Below, in pieces: positions 55,293 to 64,000 of a DNA stretch of 64,000 bases. The position numbers and the translations under genes were made by a program. The stretch is taken from NCBI RefSeq assembly GCF_000378465.1, contig NZ_KB899914.1, positions 1 to 64,000 on the forward strand, read 5' to 3'. How positions within the stretch are numbered: position 1 is the stretch's first letter; each line of letters begins with the position of its first letter. Origin of the DNA: Elioraea tepidiphila DSM 17972 (GTDB lineage Bacteria; Pseudomonadota; Alphaproteobacteria; Acetobacterales; Acetobacteraceae). The notes below the pieces were generated by a model, which was not told the DNA's origin, searched no databases, and worked only from the letters and a program-made list of their open reading frames with translations.

Positions 55293-56696
55293 ATGACCCC
55301 GCCCTATGCCGCCAACAGCGCCGCCGCCCGCGACGTCGCCAACGTGCTGCACCCATACACCGACCTGAAGTCGCATCTCGACACCGGGCCGCTGGTGATC
55401 GCGCGCGGCAAGGGTGTGCGGGTGTGGGACGATGCCGGCAAGGAATACATCGAGGCCATGGCGGGGCTCTGGTGCGCGGCACTGGGCTTCGACAACGAGC
55501 GGCTGGTGCAGGCCGCGGTGAAGCAGATGCGCGAGCTGCCCTACTACCACGGCTTCACCGGCCGGTCTCACACGCCGATGATCGATCTCGCCGAGATGCT
55601 CATCCAGCGCGCGCCGGTGCCGATGAGCAAGGTGTTCTTCGCCAATTCGGGTTCCGAGGCGAACGACTCCGCGATCAAGATGATCTGGTACGCCAACAAC
55701 GCCTGGGGCCGGCCGCAGAAGAAGAAGATCATCGGCCGCGTACGCGGCTATCACGGCATCACCATCGCCTCCGGCTCCGCGACCGGCCAGGCGGCCAACC
55801 ACAAGGCGTTCGACCTGCCGCTGCCGGGCTTCATCCACACGCTCTGCCCGACCTACTACCACGAGGGCAAGGAGGGCGAGACCGAGGAGCAGTTCTCGAT
55901 GCGCTGCGCCGAGGAGCTCGAGAAGCTGATCCTGGCCGAGGGCCCGGACACGGTGGCGGCGATGTTCTGCGAGCCGATCATGGGCGCGGGCGGCGTGGTG
56001 GTGCCGCCGCGCGGCTACTTCCAGGCGATCCAGCCCGTGCTGAAGAAGTACGACATCCTGCTGGTGGCCGACGAGGTGATCTGCGGCTTCGGCCGCACCG
56101 GCAACTACTGGGGTACGCAGACCTACGGCCTGGAGCCCGACATCCTGGTCTGCGCCAAGGCGCTCTCGAACTCCTTCCTGCCGATCTCGGCGGTGATGGT
56201 GAACCAGCGCGTGTTCGACGGGCTCGCGGCCAAGAGCCACGAGATCGGCACCTTCGGCCACGGCTTCACCTATTCCGGCCACCCGGTCCCGGCGGCGGTC
56301 GCCATCGAGACGCTGAAGATCTACGACGAGATCGACATCGTCGGTCATGTGCGCGAGGTCGGCGCATATTTCCAGAGCGAGCTCCGCCGCCGCTTCCAGG
56401 ACCATCCGCTGGTGGGCGAGGTGCGCGGCATCGGCCTGATCGGCGCGGTCGAGCTGGTCGAGGACAAGGCGGCGCGCCGGAACTTCCCGCCCGCGCGCAA
56501 GGTGGGCGCGAAGTTCGTCAAGCTCGCTGAACAGCAGGGTCTGATCAGCCGGGCCATGGTGCTGGACAGCATCGGCTTCTCGCCGCCGCTCGTGATCACG
56601 AAGTCCGAGATCGGCGAGATGCTCGACCGGTTCGGCCGTGCGCTGGACGAGCTCGCCGTGCAGCTCCGCCGCGAGGCCATAGCTCCAGTCGCGTGA
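55293..56696 (+). CDS. Class III (omega) aminotransferase
   Basis: A 467-residue PLP enzyme that transfers amino groups from omega-amines, beta-alanine or similar substrates to pyruvate. Motifs: YHGFTGRSHTPMIDLAE, FFANSGSEANDSAIKMIWY, the cofactor Asp in VADEVICGFGRTG, the PLP Lys in ILVCAKALSNSFLPISAVM, and TFGHGFTYSGHPV. An AAGGAGAACC site precedes the ATG. Likely partners are polyamine or beta-alanine catabolism; the substrate is not certain. It is divergent from the molybdoenzyme. Confidence 0.9.
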   Translation: MTPPYAANSAAARDVANVLHPYTDLKSHLDTGPLVIARGKGVRVWDDAGKEYIEAMAGLWCAALGFDNERLVQAAVKQMRELPYYHGFTGRSHTPMIDLAEMLIQRAPVPMSKVFFANSGSEANDSAIKMIWYANNAWGRPQKKKIIGRVRGYHGITIASGSATGQAANHKAFDLPLPGFIHTLCPTYYHEGKEGETEEQFSMRCAEELEKLILAEGPDTVAAMFCEPIMGAGGVVVPPRGYFQAIQPVLKKYDILLVADEVICGFGRTGNYWGTQTYGLEPDILVCAKALSNSFLPISAVMVNQRVFDGLAAKSHEIGTFGHGFTYSGHPVPAAVAIETLKIYDEIDIVGHVREVGAYFQSELRRRFQDHPLVGEVRGIGLIGAVELVEDKAARRNFPPARKVGAKFVKLAEQQGLISRAMVLDSIGFSPPLVITKSEIGEMLDRFGRALDELAVQLRREAIAPVA

Positions 56697-56794
56697 GACC
56701 CGGCGCCGGCCAGATCGTTCCGAACTCGGTCGATTAGGCGTCGATTAACAGGCGCCCGTCATGGTCCCCGCCATCAAGGAAGGCGGAGTGGACG

Positions 56795-59116
56795 ATGACG
56801 GTGCTGAGGAACCTGCCGATCGCCGGGAAGCTCGCCCTGTCGGCGGGCTTGACGCTGCTGTTGATGGCGGCGCTGGTGGTGGGCGTGATGCGCGGCCTCG
56901 ACGTGATCGAGCGCGCAGGCGATGCCCATGCCGAAGCCGTGGCGCGCGAGTCGCAGGCTCGCGGCGCGATCGCTTCGCTCCGCTCGGCCCCGACCTTCGC
57001 CCGTGACATCCAGGTGGCGCAGTCCCTGCCGGCGATCGATACGGCCGAGCGGGGCGCCATTGCGGCGGCCGAGGAGGCCACCGCCGCGCTTGGCCGCATC
57101 GTCGCCGATGAATCCGACCCCGCGCGGCGTGCCCTGGTCACCGAGACCACCGCCGCGGTTCAGCGTTACATCGCGGCCGTGCGCGACCTCGCGGCGATGC
57201 GCCGCGAGCAGATCACGCTGCGCGACGAGCGGTTCATCCCCGGCGGCGAGACCTTCGCCGCCCGGCAGGAAGGGGCGATCGCCGGGGCGGAGCTCGACGG
57301 GCTCGATCCGGTGACCGAGGGTGAGCTGAAGAACCGCCTCGCGGGCGTCGGCAACGCGGTCGCCGACCTGCGCATCGCCACCACCCAGTATCTCGCCACG
57401 GGCGAGGACATCCAGGCGGTGATCCTGCGCCGCGCCGGGCTGACCGCGCGTGCGGCGATGGATGGCGCGTTGCAGATCCGCGTCTCGAACGGTCTCTCCG
57501 GCGAACTGCGCATCCTCGACGAGGCCCTGCGGCATCTGTCGGACACGGCTCAGGCGCTGGCTGCGATCTCCAGCCGCATGCTCACGCACGACCGTGAGCA
57601 AACCGAGCCTGCGCGGGTGGCAGCCGAGGCCGCGCTGGCGCGGCTGGTAGCGGCGTATGGCGCCCAGCAGCAGGCGATGGACGCGGCCGCCGAGGCGGCG
57701 ATCGCCGATGTACACCGGGTGCTGGTGTGGCTCGCCGCGGCGATCGCCGCGCTGATGGTGCTGGGCGCCGTCCTGACCTCGCGCGCCGTGGCGCGGCCGA
57801 TCCGCAGCATGACGGAGGCGCTGGCGCGCATCGCCACCGGCGAGACCCGCTTCGCGGTCGGGTTCCAGGGCCGCACGGACGAGATCGGCCGCATGGCCGA
57901 GGCGACCGAGCGGCTGAAGACCGAGGTCGAGCGTGCCTTCGCGCAGGGACAGATGCTGGAGCAGATGCCGACCGCGGTGATGGTTGCCGATCCGCGCCAG
58001 GATTTCCGCATCAGCTACGTGAACGCCGAGTCGCGCCGGCTGATCGGCGGGCTCGAGGAGGTGTTGAAGGTCAAGGCCGATGCGCTGGTCGGGCAGAACA
58101 TCGATGTGCTGCACCGCGACCCGGCGCGGATGCGCGCCATCATCTCCGATCCGGCGAAGCTGCCGCATGCCGCACGCATCAAGCTCGGGCCGGAGACGAT
58201 CGCGCTGCGTGTGAGCGCGCTCACCGACCAGCATGGCGGCTATGTCGGCGCGATGCTGACCTGGACGGCGATCACCGCCCAGGCCCGCATGGCCGACGAT
58301 TTCGAGGCGTCGGTGGGCAAGGTGGCGCGCTCGGTGGCGGCGGCGGCGGAGACCATGAAGGGCACCGCAGAGTCGCTCTCCGAGGTCGCTTCCGACACCG
58401 GCAAGCGGGCGGTCGCGGTGGCGGCGGCGACCGAGCAGGCAAGCACCAACGTGCAGACGGTGGCGGCCTCGGCCGAGGAGCTTGCGGCCTCGGTGCAGGA
58501 GATCAGCCGCCAGGTGGCGGAGAGCACGGCGATCGCCTCGCGCGCCGCATCGGAGGCCCAGGCGACCGACAGCACGGTGAAGGGGCTGGCCGAGGCCGCG
58601 GCGCGGATCGGTGACGTGGTGCGTCTGATCAACGACATCGCCGGCCAGACCAACCTGCTGGCGCTGAACGCGACGATCGAGGCGGCGCGCGCCGGCGAGG
58701 CGGGCAAGGGCTTCGCGGTGGTCGCCTCGGAGGTGAAGAATCTCGCGACCCAGACCGCCAAGGCGACCGAGGAGATCAGCGCCCAGATCAGCGCGATGCA
58801 GGGCGCGACGGACGCGGCCGTGGCGGCCATCCGGTCGATCGGCGAGACGATCGGCCGGATGAACGCGATCGCCGCCTCGATCGCGGCGGCGGTGGAACAG
58901 CAGGGGGCGGCGACGCGGGAGATCGCGCGGTCGGTACAGCAGGCGGCGGTCGGCACCTCGGAAGTGTCGGCGACGATCGGCGGCGTGACCCAGGCGGTCG
59001 ACATGGCCGGCGGCCAGGCGGCCCAGGTGCTCGACGCGGCGAATGCGCTCTCCGGCGAGGCGGCGACGTTGCAGGGCGAGGTGGCGCGCTTCCTGACGGC
59101 CATCCGGGCGGCGTAG
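56795..59116 (+). CDS. Methyl-accepting chemotaxis protein with PAS domain
   Basis: A 773-residue receptor. TM1 is at about 11-31, a large periplasmic helical region (about 32-305) follows, TM2 is about 308-330, then HAMP ([18 protein letters not shown]), a PAS segment (about 385-490, [20 protein letters not shown], with a linker [11 protein letters not shown]), and the signalling domain with [22 protein letters not shown]. It probably senses both periplasmic and cytosolic or redox signals. Its signalling region shares a 125-base identical DNA tract with the receptor at 39359. No che genes are nearby. Confidence 0.93.
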   Translation: MTVLRNLPIAGKLALSAGLTLLLMAALVVGVMRGLDVIERAGDAHAEAVARESQARGAIASLRSAPTFARDIQVAQSLPAIDTAERGAIAAAEEATAALGRIVADESDPARRALVTETTAAVQRYIAAVRDLAAMRREQITLRDERFIPGGETFAARQEGAIAGAELDGLDPVTEGELKNRLAGVGNAVADLRIATTQYLATGEDIQAVILRRAGLTARAAMDGALQIRVSNGLSGELRILDEALRHLSDTAQALAAISSRMLTHDREQTEPARVAAEAALARLVAAYGAQQQAMDAAAEAAIADVHRVLVWLAAAIAALMVLGAVLTSRAVARPIRSMTEALARIATGETRFAVGFQGRTDEIGRMAEATERLKTEVERAFAQGQMLEQMPTAVMVADPRQDFRISYVNAESRRLIGGLEEVLKVKADALVGQNIDVLHRDPARMRAIISDPAKLPHAARIKLGPETIALRVSALTDQHGGYVGAMLTWTAITAQARMADDFEASVGKVARSVAAAAETMKGTAESLSEVASDTGKRAVAVAAATEQASTNVQTVAASAEELAASVQEISRQVAESTAIASRAASEAQATDSTVKGLAEAAARIGDVVRLINDIAGQTNLLALNATIEAARAGEAGKGFAVVASEVKNLATQTAKATEEISAQISAMQGATDAAVAAIRSIGETIGRMNAIAASIAAAVEQQGAATREIARSVQQAAVGTSEVSATIGGVTQAVDMAGGQAAQVLDAANALSGEAATLQGEVARFLTAIRAA

Positions 59117-59137
59117 CGGCCCTCGGAGGCGGGGGGT

Positions 59138-59156
59138 GGGGAGGAGCGTCCTCCCC
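59138..59156. terminator. Bidirectional hairpin between chemoreceptor and homospermidine synthase genes
   Basis: A perfect 8-bp stem GGGGAGGA/TCCTCCCC with a GCG loop lies between the convergent genes, inside a G-rich then C-rich tract. Confidence 0.65.
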
Positions 59157-59163
59157 CCGCCCT

Positions 59164-60585
59164 TCAGCGAACGATCACGTTCCTGAACTGCCAGGGATCG
59201 CTCGGATCGATGTCCTCCGGGAACAGACCCGGCCGGCCCCTCAGCGGCGTCCAGTCGGTGTAGGCGCCGATCACCGGCCCGAGATACGGCATCTGCACCT
59301 CCAGCACGCGGCGCCAGCCGATCTCGTCGGCGTCCACCACACCGGCGCGCGGGTTCTCGATCGCCCAGACCATGCCGCCCAGCACGGCCGAGGTGACCTG
59401 CAACGCGGTCGCGTTCTGATAGGGCGCAAGTCGTCGCGTCTCGCCGATGCTGAGCTGGCTGCCGAACCAGTAGGCGTTCTTCGCGTGCCCGTAGAGCAGC
59501 ACGCCGAGCTCATCGATGCCCTCGACGATCTCCTCGTTCATCAGCCGGAGCTTGGGCTGGCGCTCGAAGGCGCGGCCCTGGAACTCGTGCAGGCTCAGCA
59601 CCGTGTCGTCGGAGGGATGATAGGCGTAGTGGCAGGTCGGCCGATACGCAACCGTGCCGTCCTCGTCGCGCAACGTCAGGTAGTCGGCAATCGAGATCGA
59701 TTCGTTGTGCGTGATCAGCCAACCGATCTGCGGTCCCGGAGTCGGCGCCCAGGAGCGCACGCGCGTCGCGCAGCCGGGCCGGTTCAGATAGATCGCCGCA
59801 TCGCAGCCATAGGGATGACGCGCGCCGTCGGGCGGCATTGCCTTCTCATGCGTGCCCCAGCCGAGCTCCGCGGGCTGCATGCCCTCGCCCAGGAAGCCCT
59901 CGATCGACCAGGTGTTGACGAATTCGCCCCAGCGCTTGGGAATGCTGGCGCGCTGGGTGTCGCGCTCGGCGATGTGGATGCCCTTGACGCCGAGATCGCG
60001 CGCGAGCCGAGCCCAGCCCGGCTGGTCCTTCGGCTCGTCCACCGCACGGCCGAGATCCTCGGCGAGGTTGAGCAGCGCCTGCTTGACGAAATGGCTCACC
60101 ATGCCCGGGTTGGCGCCGTGCGCGATCAGCGCGGTCGGGTCGGGCGCGTCGGGTCGGCGCAGCGCGCGCGCGGACTCGCGCAGCCCGTAGTTGGAGCGCT
60201 CCGTCACCGAGAGCGACGGGTCGGTGTAGCCGCCCGGCCAGGGTTCGACGCAGGTGTCGAGGTAGAGCGCGCCCCACTCGCGGCAAAGCTGGATCAGCGC
60301 GACAGAGGCGACCTCGACCGAGAGGTTCACGCAGAAACCGCCCCCCGACAGCAGCGGCGCAAGTTCCTGGCGCAGGTTCTCGCGCGTCAACGCGAGCCTG
60401 CGGAAGCGGATGCCGTTCTCCTCGGCGATCGGCCGGCCCGCCTCGTCGGGGTCGATGATCACCATCCGATCGCGGGGCGCATCGATATGGCGCAGGATCA
60501 AGGGCAACGCACCCCGGCCGATCGAGCCGAAGCCGATCATCACGATCGGCCCGGGGAAGCTTGTGTGGATGGGCCACTCGGCCAT
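59164..60585 (-). CDS. hss: Homospermidine synthase
   Basis: A 473-residue NAD-dependent enzyme that joins two putrescines (or putrescine and spermidine) into homospermidine, the main polyamine in many alphaproteobacteria. The Rossmann loop is IVMIGFGSIGRGALPLILRH, followed by the substrate-pocket segments CVNLSVEVASVALIQLCREWGALYLDTCVEPWPGG, LIAHGANPGMVSHFVKQALL and HIAERDTQR. Its length matches the bacterial family (about 475). The ATG at 60585 is the conserved start. Confidence 0.94.
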   Translation of the reverse strand: MAEWPIHTSFPGPIVMIGFGSIGRGALPLILRHIDAPRDRMVIIDPDEAGRPIAEENGIRFRRLALTRENLRQELAPLLSGGGFCVNLSVEVASVALIQLCREWGALYLDTCVEPWPGGYTDPSLSVTERSNYGLRESARALRRPDAPDPTALIAHGANPGMVSHFVKQALLNLAEDLGRAVDEPKDQPGWARLARDLGVKGIHIAERDTQRASIPKRWGEFVNTWSIEGFLGEGMQPAELGWGTHEKAMPPDGARHPYGCDAAIYLNRPGCATRVRSWAPTPGPQIGWLITHNESISIADYLTLRDEDGTVAYRPTCHYAYHPSDDTVLSLHEFQGRAFERQPKLRLMNEEIVEGIDELGVLLYGHAKNAYWFGSQLSIGETRRLAPYQNATALQVTSAVLGGMVWAIENPRAGVVDADEIGWRRVLEVQMPYLGPVIGAYTDWTPLRGRPGLFPEDIDPSDPWQFRNVIVR

Positions 60586-60714
60586 GGGGCGTCCTCCATC
60601 AGTCGAGCGTCCGGGCAGTCCCGGCCGGAACGAGGCGCGCGGATATAGGGGATCTTCGCCGCGGGAGGGTCCCGACCTCGGCAGGTCAGGTCAGCACAGC
60701 CGGCAGGATGCGGC

Positions 60715-62256
60715 TCACGCCGCTTCGTCGTCGCTGCGGCCGCTGCGCCCCGGCTTGCGGGTCGGCAGGCGCATGAAGTCAGGCATGTCGGCGCCGAAGC
60801 CGAGCACCTCGTCCTCCGGCTCCGGCCGCTCGCGCTCACGCTCGCGCCGCCGGCCCCGCTGCGCTGCGCGCGGCTCGCTGCGCGGCGGCTCGGTCTTGGG
60901 CGCGGGCTGGCGCGGCGTCGCCGCCGGCGGCTTGGCCGCGCGCTTCGGCTTCTCCTCGGGCGCCGAGCGGGGCCGGCCACGCCCGCGGCCGCGGCCGCGA
61001 CGCTCGCGCGGCTCGAGCACATCCATGCTGACGGGATCCAGGCCCTCGATCTGGATGCGCGGGATCGGCTTGCCGATCAGCTTCTCGATCGCGGCGAGCG
61101 CCTCGTCCTCCTCCACGGTCGCGAGGGTGAAGGCACGGCCCGACAGGCCCGCCCGGCCGGTACGGCCGATCCGGTGCACGTAGTCCTCGGCGTGGAACGG
61201 CACGTCGAAGTTGAACACGTGGGAGAGCCCGCCGATGTCGATGCCGCGCGCGGCGACGTCGGAGCAGACCAGGATCTTGATCTCGTCGGCCTTGAACCGC
61301 TCCAGCGTCTCGGTGCGTTTCGGCTGCGTCATGTCGCCATGCAGCATGCCGGCATTGAAACCGTGGCGCGACAGGCTGCGATAGAGCACCTCGACATCGC
61401 GCTTGCGGTTGCAGAACACCAGCGCGTTCTTGACGTCCTCGCTGCGCAGCAGCCGGCGCAGCGCCTCGCGCTTGTCGTGCTCGCGCACCACCGCGAGATG
61501 CTGCGCGACGGTGGAGGCGACCGTGGCCGGCGGGGCGACCGTGATCTGCTTCGGATTGTGCAGGAAGGCATCCGCCAGCCGCTTGATCTCGGGCGGCATG
61601 GTGGCGCTGAAGAACAGCGTCTGGCGCATCCGCGGCAGCAGCGACACGATCCGCTCGACATCGGGGATGAACCCCATGTCGAGCATCCGGTCAGCCTCGT
61701 CGATCACCAGCACCCGCACGTCCGTCAGCAGCAGACCGCCGCGCTCGAACAGGTCGATCAGCCGGCCCGGCGTGGCGATCAGCACATCCACGCCCTTGTT
61801 CAGCCGGGCGATCTGGTCGCCCATGCTCTCGCCGCCGATGATCAGCGCGTAGTCGAAGCGAAGATACTTCGCATACTTCACGAAGTTGTCCGCCACCTGG
61901 GCGGCGAGCTCGCGCGTCGGTTCCAGGATCAGCGCGCGCGGCATGCGCGCCCGCGCCCGGCCGGACTGCATGATGTCGAGCATCGGCAGGGTGAAGGAGG
62001 CCGTCTTGCCGGTGCCGGTCTGGGCCGAGCCCAGCACGTCGCGGCCCATCAGCACGATCGGGATCGCCTGCTCCTGGATCGGCGTCGGATGCAGGTAGCC
62101 GGCATCGGCGACCGCCCGCAGCACCGGCTCGGAGAGCCCGAGATCGGCGAAGGTGGTGCGCGGCGCGGCCGGCGGCGGGGCGGCCTCGGCGGCGGGCAAG
62201 TCCAGGGCGGTGTCCGGCGCAGCGTCGTCGCCGGAAAGGGCAATGGGGTCGGTCAC
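60715..62256 (-). CDS. rhlE: DEAD-box RNA helicase (RhlE type)
   Basis: A 513-residue helicase for ribosome assembly or RNA decay. Q motif FADLGLSEPVLRAVADAGYLHPTPIQEQ, motif I AQTGTGKT, motif II DEAD in VIDEADRMLDMGF, motif III SAT, and motif VI HRIGRTGR. A basic, Arg/Pro/Gly-rich tail of about 110 residues follows (RGRGRGRPRSAPEEKP), typical of RhlE. GTG 62256 is taken as the start because it lies 35 residues before the conserved core; the frame could begin as far up as 62313. Confidence 0.92.
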   Translation of the reverse strand: MTDPIALSGDDAAPDTALDLPAAEAAPPPAAPRTTFADLGLSEPVLRAVADAGYLHPTPIQEQAIPIVLMGRDVLGSAQTGTGKTASFTLPMLDIMQSGRARARMPRALILEPTRELAAQVADNFVKYAKYLRFDYALIIGGESMGDQIARLNKGVDVLIATPGRLIDLFERGGLLLTDVRVLVIDEADRMLDMGFIPDVERIVSLLPRMRQTLFFSATMPPEIKRLADAFLHNPKQITVAPPATVASTVAQHLAVVREHDKREALRRLLRSEDVKNALVFCNRKRDVEVLYRSLSRHGFNAGMLHGDMTQPKRTETLERFKADEIKILVCSDVAARGIDIGGLSHVFNFDVPFHAEDYVHRIGRTGRAGLSGRAFTLATVEEDEALAAIEKLIGKPIPRIQIEGLDPVSMDVLEPRERRGRGRGRGRPRSAPEEKPKRAAKPPAATPRQPAPKTEPPRSEPRAAQRGRRRERERERPEPEDEVLGFGADMPDFMRLPTRKPGRSGRSDDEAA

Positions 62257-62416
62257 GGATCGTCCGCTCAGGCGAGGCTCGGCGCGGTGCGCGCCCCTCA
62301 CGCCCGGCCGCACTAGGGGAGAGGCGGCCGGGCGTCAAGGAAAACCGGGGCGTCGGGCCGGCTCGACACCGTGCACGGCTTGGCGAGCACGCCGTCGCGG
62401 GCCAGGATCGCGCGGC

Positions 62417-63130
62417 ATGCCCGCCGAGCCCCTTCCGCTGCTGCTGCTGCCCGGCCTGCTGTGCGATGCGGCCCTCTGGACCCATCAGGCGCATCATCTC
62501 GGCCGCGATCGCACCGTCACCGTCGCCGACCTCCGCCATGACGACAGCCTGGATGCCATGGCCGCGCGGGTGCTGGCCGCCGCCCCGCCGCGTTTCGCCC
62601 TCGCGGCCCTGTCGATGGGCGGCTACGTCGCCTTCGCGATGCTGCGCGCGGCGCGCGAGCGCATCGCCCGGCTCGCCTTGCTTGACACCTCGGCGCGGGC
62701 GGATACCGACGAGCAGCGCACACGCCGGCGCGTGCTGCTCGACCTCTCGCGGCGCGGCCAGTTCAAGGGCGTCACGCCGCGGCTGCTGCCCTACTATCTG
62801 CACCCCGACTGCCTCGCCGCGCCCGAGCCCGGCGGCACGGTGATGGCGATGGCCGAGCGGCTCGGCCCCGAGGTGTTCCTGCGCCAGCAGCACGCGATCA
62901 TGCACCGGCCCGACAGCCGCGATCTGCTGCGCGGCATCGCCACGCCGACGCTGGTGATCTGCGGCCGCGAGGACGCGGCGACGCCGCTTGAGCACTCGGA
63001 GGAGATCGCCGCGCTGATCCCCGGCGCCCGGCTCGCGGTGATCGAGGAGTGCGGCCATCTTTCGCCGCTGGAGCGGCCTCAGGCGGTCACGGCCCTGCTG
63101 CGCCTCTGGCTCGAGGGCGCATTGCCGTGA
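62417..63130 (+). CDS. Alpha/beta hydrolase
   Basis: A 237-residue alpha/beta hydrolase fold protein. LLLLPGLLCDAALWTHQAHHL is the oxyanion-hole region, the nucleophile Ser is in LAALSMGGYVAFAM, the acid in VICGREDAATPLEHSEEIA, and the His in EECGHLSPLERPQAV. Substrate unknown, perhaps an ester or lactone. The stop overlaps a short downstream frame (GTGA), and a M81 peptidase gene follows. Confidence 0.87.
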   Translation: MPAEPLPLLLLPGLLCDAALWTHQAHHLGRDRTVTVADLRHDDSLDAMAARVLAAAPPRFALAALSMGGYVAFAMLRAARERIARLALLDTSARADTDEQRTRRRVLLDLSRRGQFKGVTPRLLPYYLHPDCLAAPEPGGTVMAMAERLGPEVFLRQQHAIMHRPDSRDLLRGIATPTLVICGREDAATPLEHSEEIAALIPGARLAVIEECGHLSPLERPQAVTALLRLWLEGALP

Positions 63131-63225
63131 CGCGGCTGCGCATCGCCCTGGTCTATGACATCCCGGTCGCGTGCAGCCGCGCGACCGCCACGATGAGCAT
63201 ACGCGGCCTCTCCGGAGCTCCCTGA
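63127..63225 (+). CDS. Very short overlapping ORF between hydrolase and M81 gene
   Basis: A 32-codon frame begins with a GTG overlapping the hydrolase stop (GTGA) and ends at a TGA that overlaps the next ATG (TGATG). It reads TRLRIALVYDIPVACS and then a basic, Gly-ending tail. The first half resembles the N-terminus of ATP-grasp ligase-like proteins (RIALVYD), so it could be a remnant. It could also be a leader that couples translation, or chance. Confidence 0.3.
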   Translation: MTRLRIALVYDIPVACSRATATMSIRGLSGAP

Positions 63226-64000
63226 TGCGCCTCTTCGCCGCCTCCCTCGCGACCGAGACCAACACCTTCGCGCCGATCCCGACCGATCGGCGCGCCTTCG
63301 TCTCGGCGTTCTATGCGCGTCCCGGCGAGCACCCGCCCTGGCCGACGCTGTGTTCGGCGCCGATGATCGCCGCGCGCGAGCTCGCCGCCGCCGAGGGGCT
63401 GACGCTGATCGAAGGCACCGCGACCTGGGCCGAGCCGGCCGGGCTGGTCGGCCGCGCCGCCTACGAAAGCCTGCGTGACGAGATTCTCGACCAGCTCCGC
63501 GCCGCCCTGCCGGTGGACATCGTGTTGCTCGGCCTGCACGGCGCCATGGTCGCGGAGGGCTACGACGACTGCGAAGGCGACCTGCTCGCGCGCGTGCGCG
63601 CGATTGCGGGTCCCGGCTGCACGATCGGCGCCGAACTCGACCTGCACGCGCATCTGACCGAGACGATGGTGCGGGCCGCCGATCTGATCGTCTCGTTCAA
63701 GGAGTTCCCGCACACGGACTTCCTCGCCCGCGCGCGCGACCTCGCCCGGCTCTGCCTGGCGCGCGCCCGCGGCGCGATCCGGCCCGCACCCGCGCTGTTC
63801 GACATGCGCGCGATCGGCGGCTTCATGACCAGCCGCGAGCCGGGCCGATCCTTCGTCGACCGGTTGCTGGCGATGGAAGGGCGCGACGGCATCCTCTCGA
63901 TCAGCGTCAATCACGGCTTCCAGGCGGCGGACGTGTACGATGTCGGGTCCAAGGTGCTGGTCTATGCGGACGGCGACGCCGACGCAGCCGCGCGGCTCGC
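63225..64000 (+). CDS. M81-family metallopeptidase, MlrC type (partial)
   Basis: The first 258 residues of a M81 (DUF1485) protein of the MlrC/microcystinase C family; the C-terminal part is beyond the window. Conserved parts visible are MRLFAASLATETNTFAPIPT, VLLGLHGAMVAEGYDDCEGDLLARVR, and the metal-binding ELDLHAHLTETMVRAADLIVSFKEFPHTD, then ALFDMRAIGGFMTSREPGRSFVDRL. Such enzymes act on small linear peptides or amides. The ATG at 63225 overlaps a short upstream frame. Confidence 0.9.
   Translation, partial: MRLFAASLATETNTFAPIPTDRRAFVSAFYARPGEHPPWPTLCSAPMIAARELAAAEGLTLIEGTATWAEPAGLVGRAAYESLRDEILDQLRAALPVDIVLLGLHGAMVAEGYDDCEGDLLARVRAIAGPGCTIGAELDLHAHLTETMVRAADLIVSFKEFPHTDFLARARDLARLCLARARGAIRPAPALFDMRAIGGFMTSREPGRSFVDRLLAMEGRDGILSISVNHGFQAADVYDVGSKVLVYADGDADAAARL

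Noticed and set aside
52892-56530. 1212-codon plus-strand frame opposite the molybdoenzyme and over the transaminase
   Set aside because: Low-complexity Arg/Gly/Ala sequence; real genes with motifs occupy the same DNA in other frames.
1-64000. CRISPR array, phage region, toxin-antitoxin or defence island
   Set aside because: No regular repeat-spacer pattern, phage structural or recognisable defence genes were found; the window is housekeeping and metabolic.

Overview
This window reads as a stretch of chromosome from a very GC-rich alphaproteobacterium. The best guess is an Acetobacteraceae/Rhodospirillales organism of the Roseomonas or Elioraea type. The reasons are the pervasive GC at third codon positions, an EipB (DUF1849) protein, a homospermidine synthase, DUF3775 and DUF3574 proteins, a PQQ-type sugar dehydrogenase paired with a cytochrome c, and a Bug-family solute-binding protein. 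The lineage is inferred from gene content; there is no rRNA in the window to confirm it. About 55 protein genes, one tRNA and one SRP RNA are packed tightly, with no gene-free stretch above 300 bases. Long antisense ORFs are everywhere because of base composition and were ignored.

Layout. 1-277: end of an IS630-family element. 313-3457: eipB, then the SRP RNA, dnaX and ybaB (recR is missing from its usual place). 3460-3600: a composite three-hairpin repeat. 3639-8333: glutaryl-CoA dehydrogenase, then argE, an aspartoacylase-like gene and a Bug-type binding protein, which may form an N-acyl amino acid scavenging operon, then tRNA-Leu(CAA). 8337-12462: an SDR, then a divergent redox module (cytochrome b561 and PepSY facing PepSY, response regulator and histidine kinase) with a symmetric candidate operator between the two arms. 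12592-22175: a glycogen/alpha-glucan operon glgX-malQ-glgP-glgC-glgA, without a local glgB. 22185-26448: an RND efflux pump with its adaptor. 26664-29391: a sorbosone-dehydrogenase-like enzyme, cytochrome c, DUF3775 and a sirtuin. 29518-37276: an EF-G paralogue, patatin, a DMT exporter, small proteins, glutathione S-transferase, glyoxalase II, a methyltransferase and a PRC-barrel protein. 37405-41056: recX, azlCD, a small protein and a chemoreceptor. 41129-48930: a CoA-transferase and acyl-CoA dehydrogenase separated by the second copy of the hairpin repeat, then LysE, D-lactate dehydrogenase-like, GST, D-aminoacylase-like and serine hydrolase genes. 49136-55171: two tail-to-tail PhoX/DUF839 proteins and a BisC/DorA-type molybdoenzyme. 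55293-64000: an omega-transaminase, a second chemoreceptor, homospermidine synthase, a DEAD-box helicase, an alpha/beta hydrolase and a truncated M81 metallopeptidase.

The metabolic theme is storage polysaccharide turnover plus scavenging of amino acids, acyl-CoAs and N-acyl amino acids. Most genes are ordinary. I saw no CRISPR array, phage, recognisable defence island or biosynthetic gene cluster. The most noteworthy items are the oppositely oriented composite hairpin repeats, the palindromic pair of 11-bp-period operators in front of the PepSY/two-component genes, the EF-G paralogue lacking the catalytic His, the degenerate PhoX paralogue coupled to a molybdoenzyme, and the 125-base identical tract shared by the two chemoreceptor genes.
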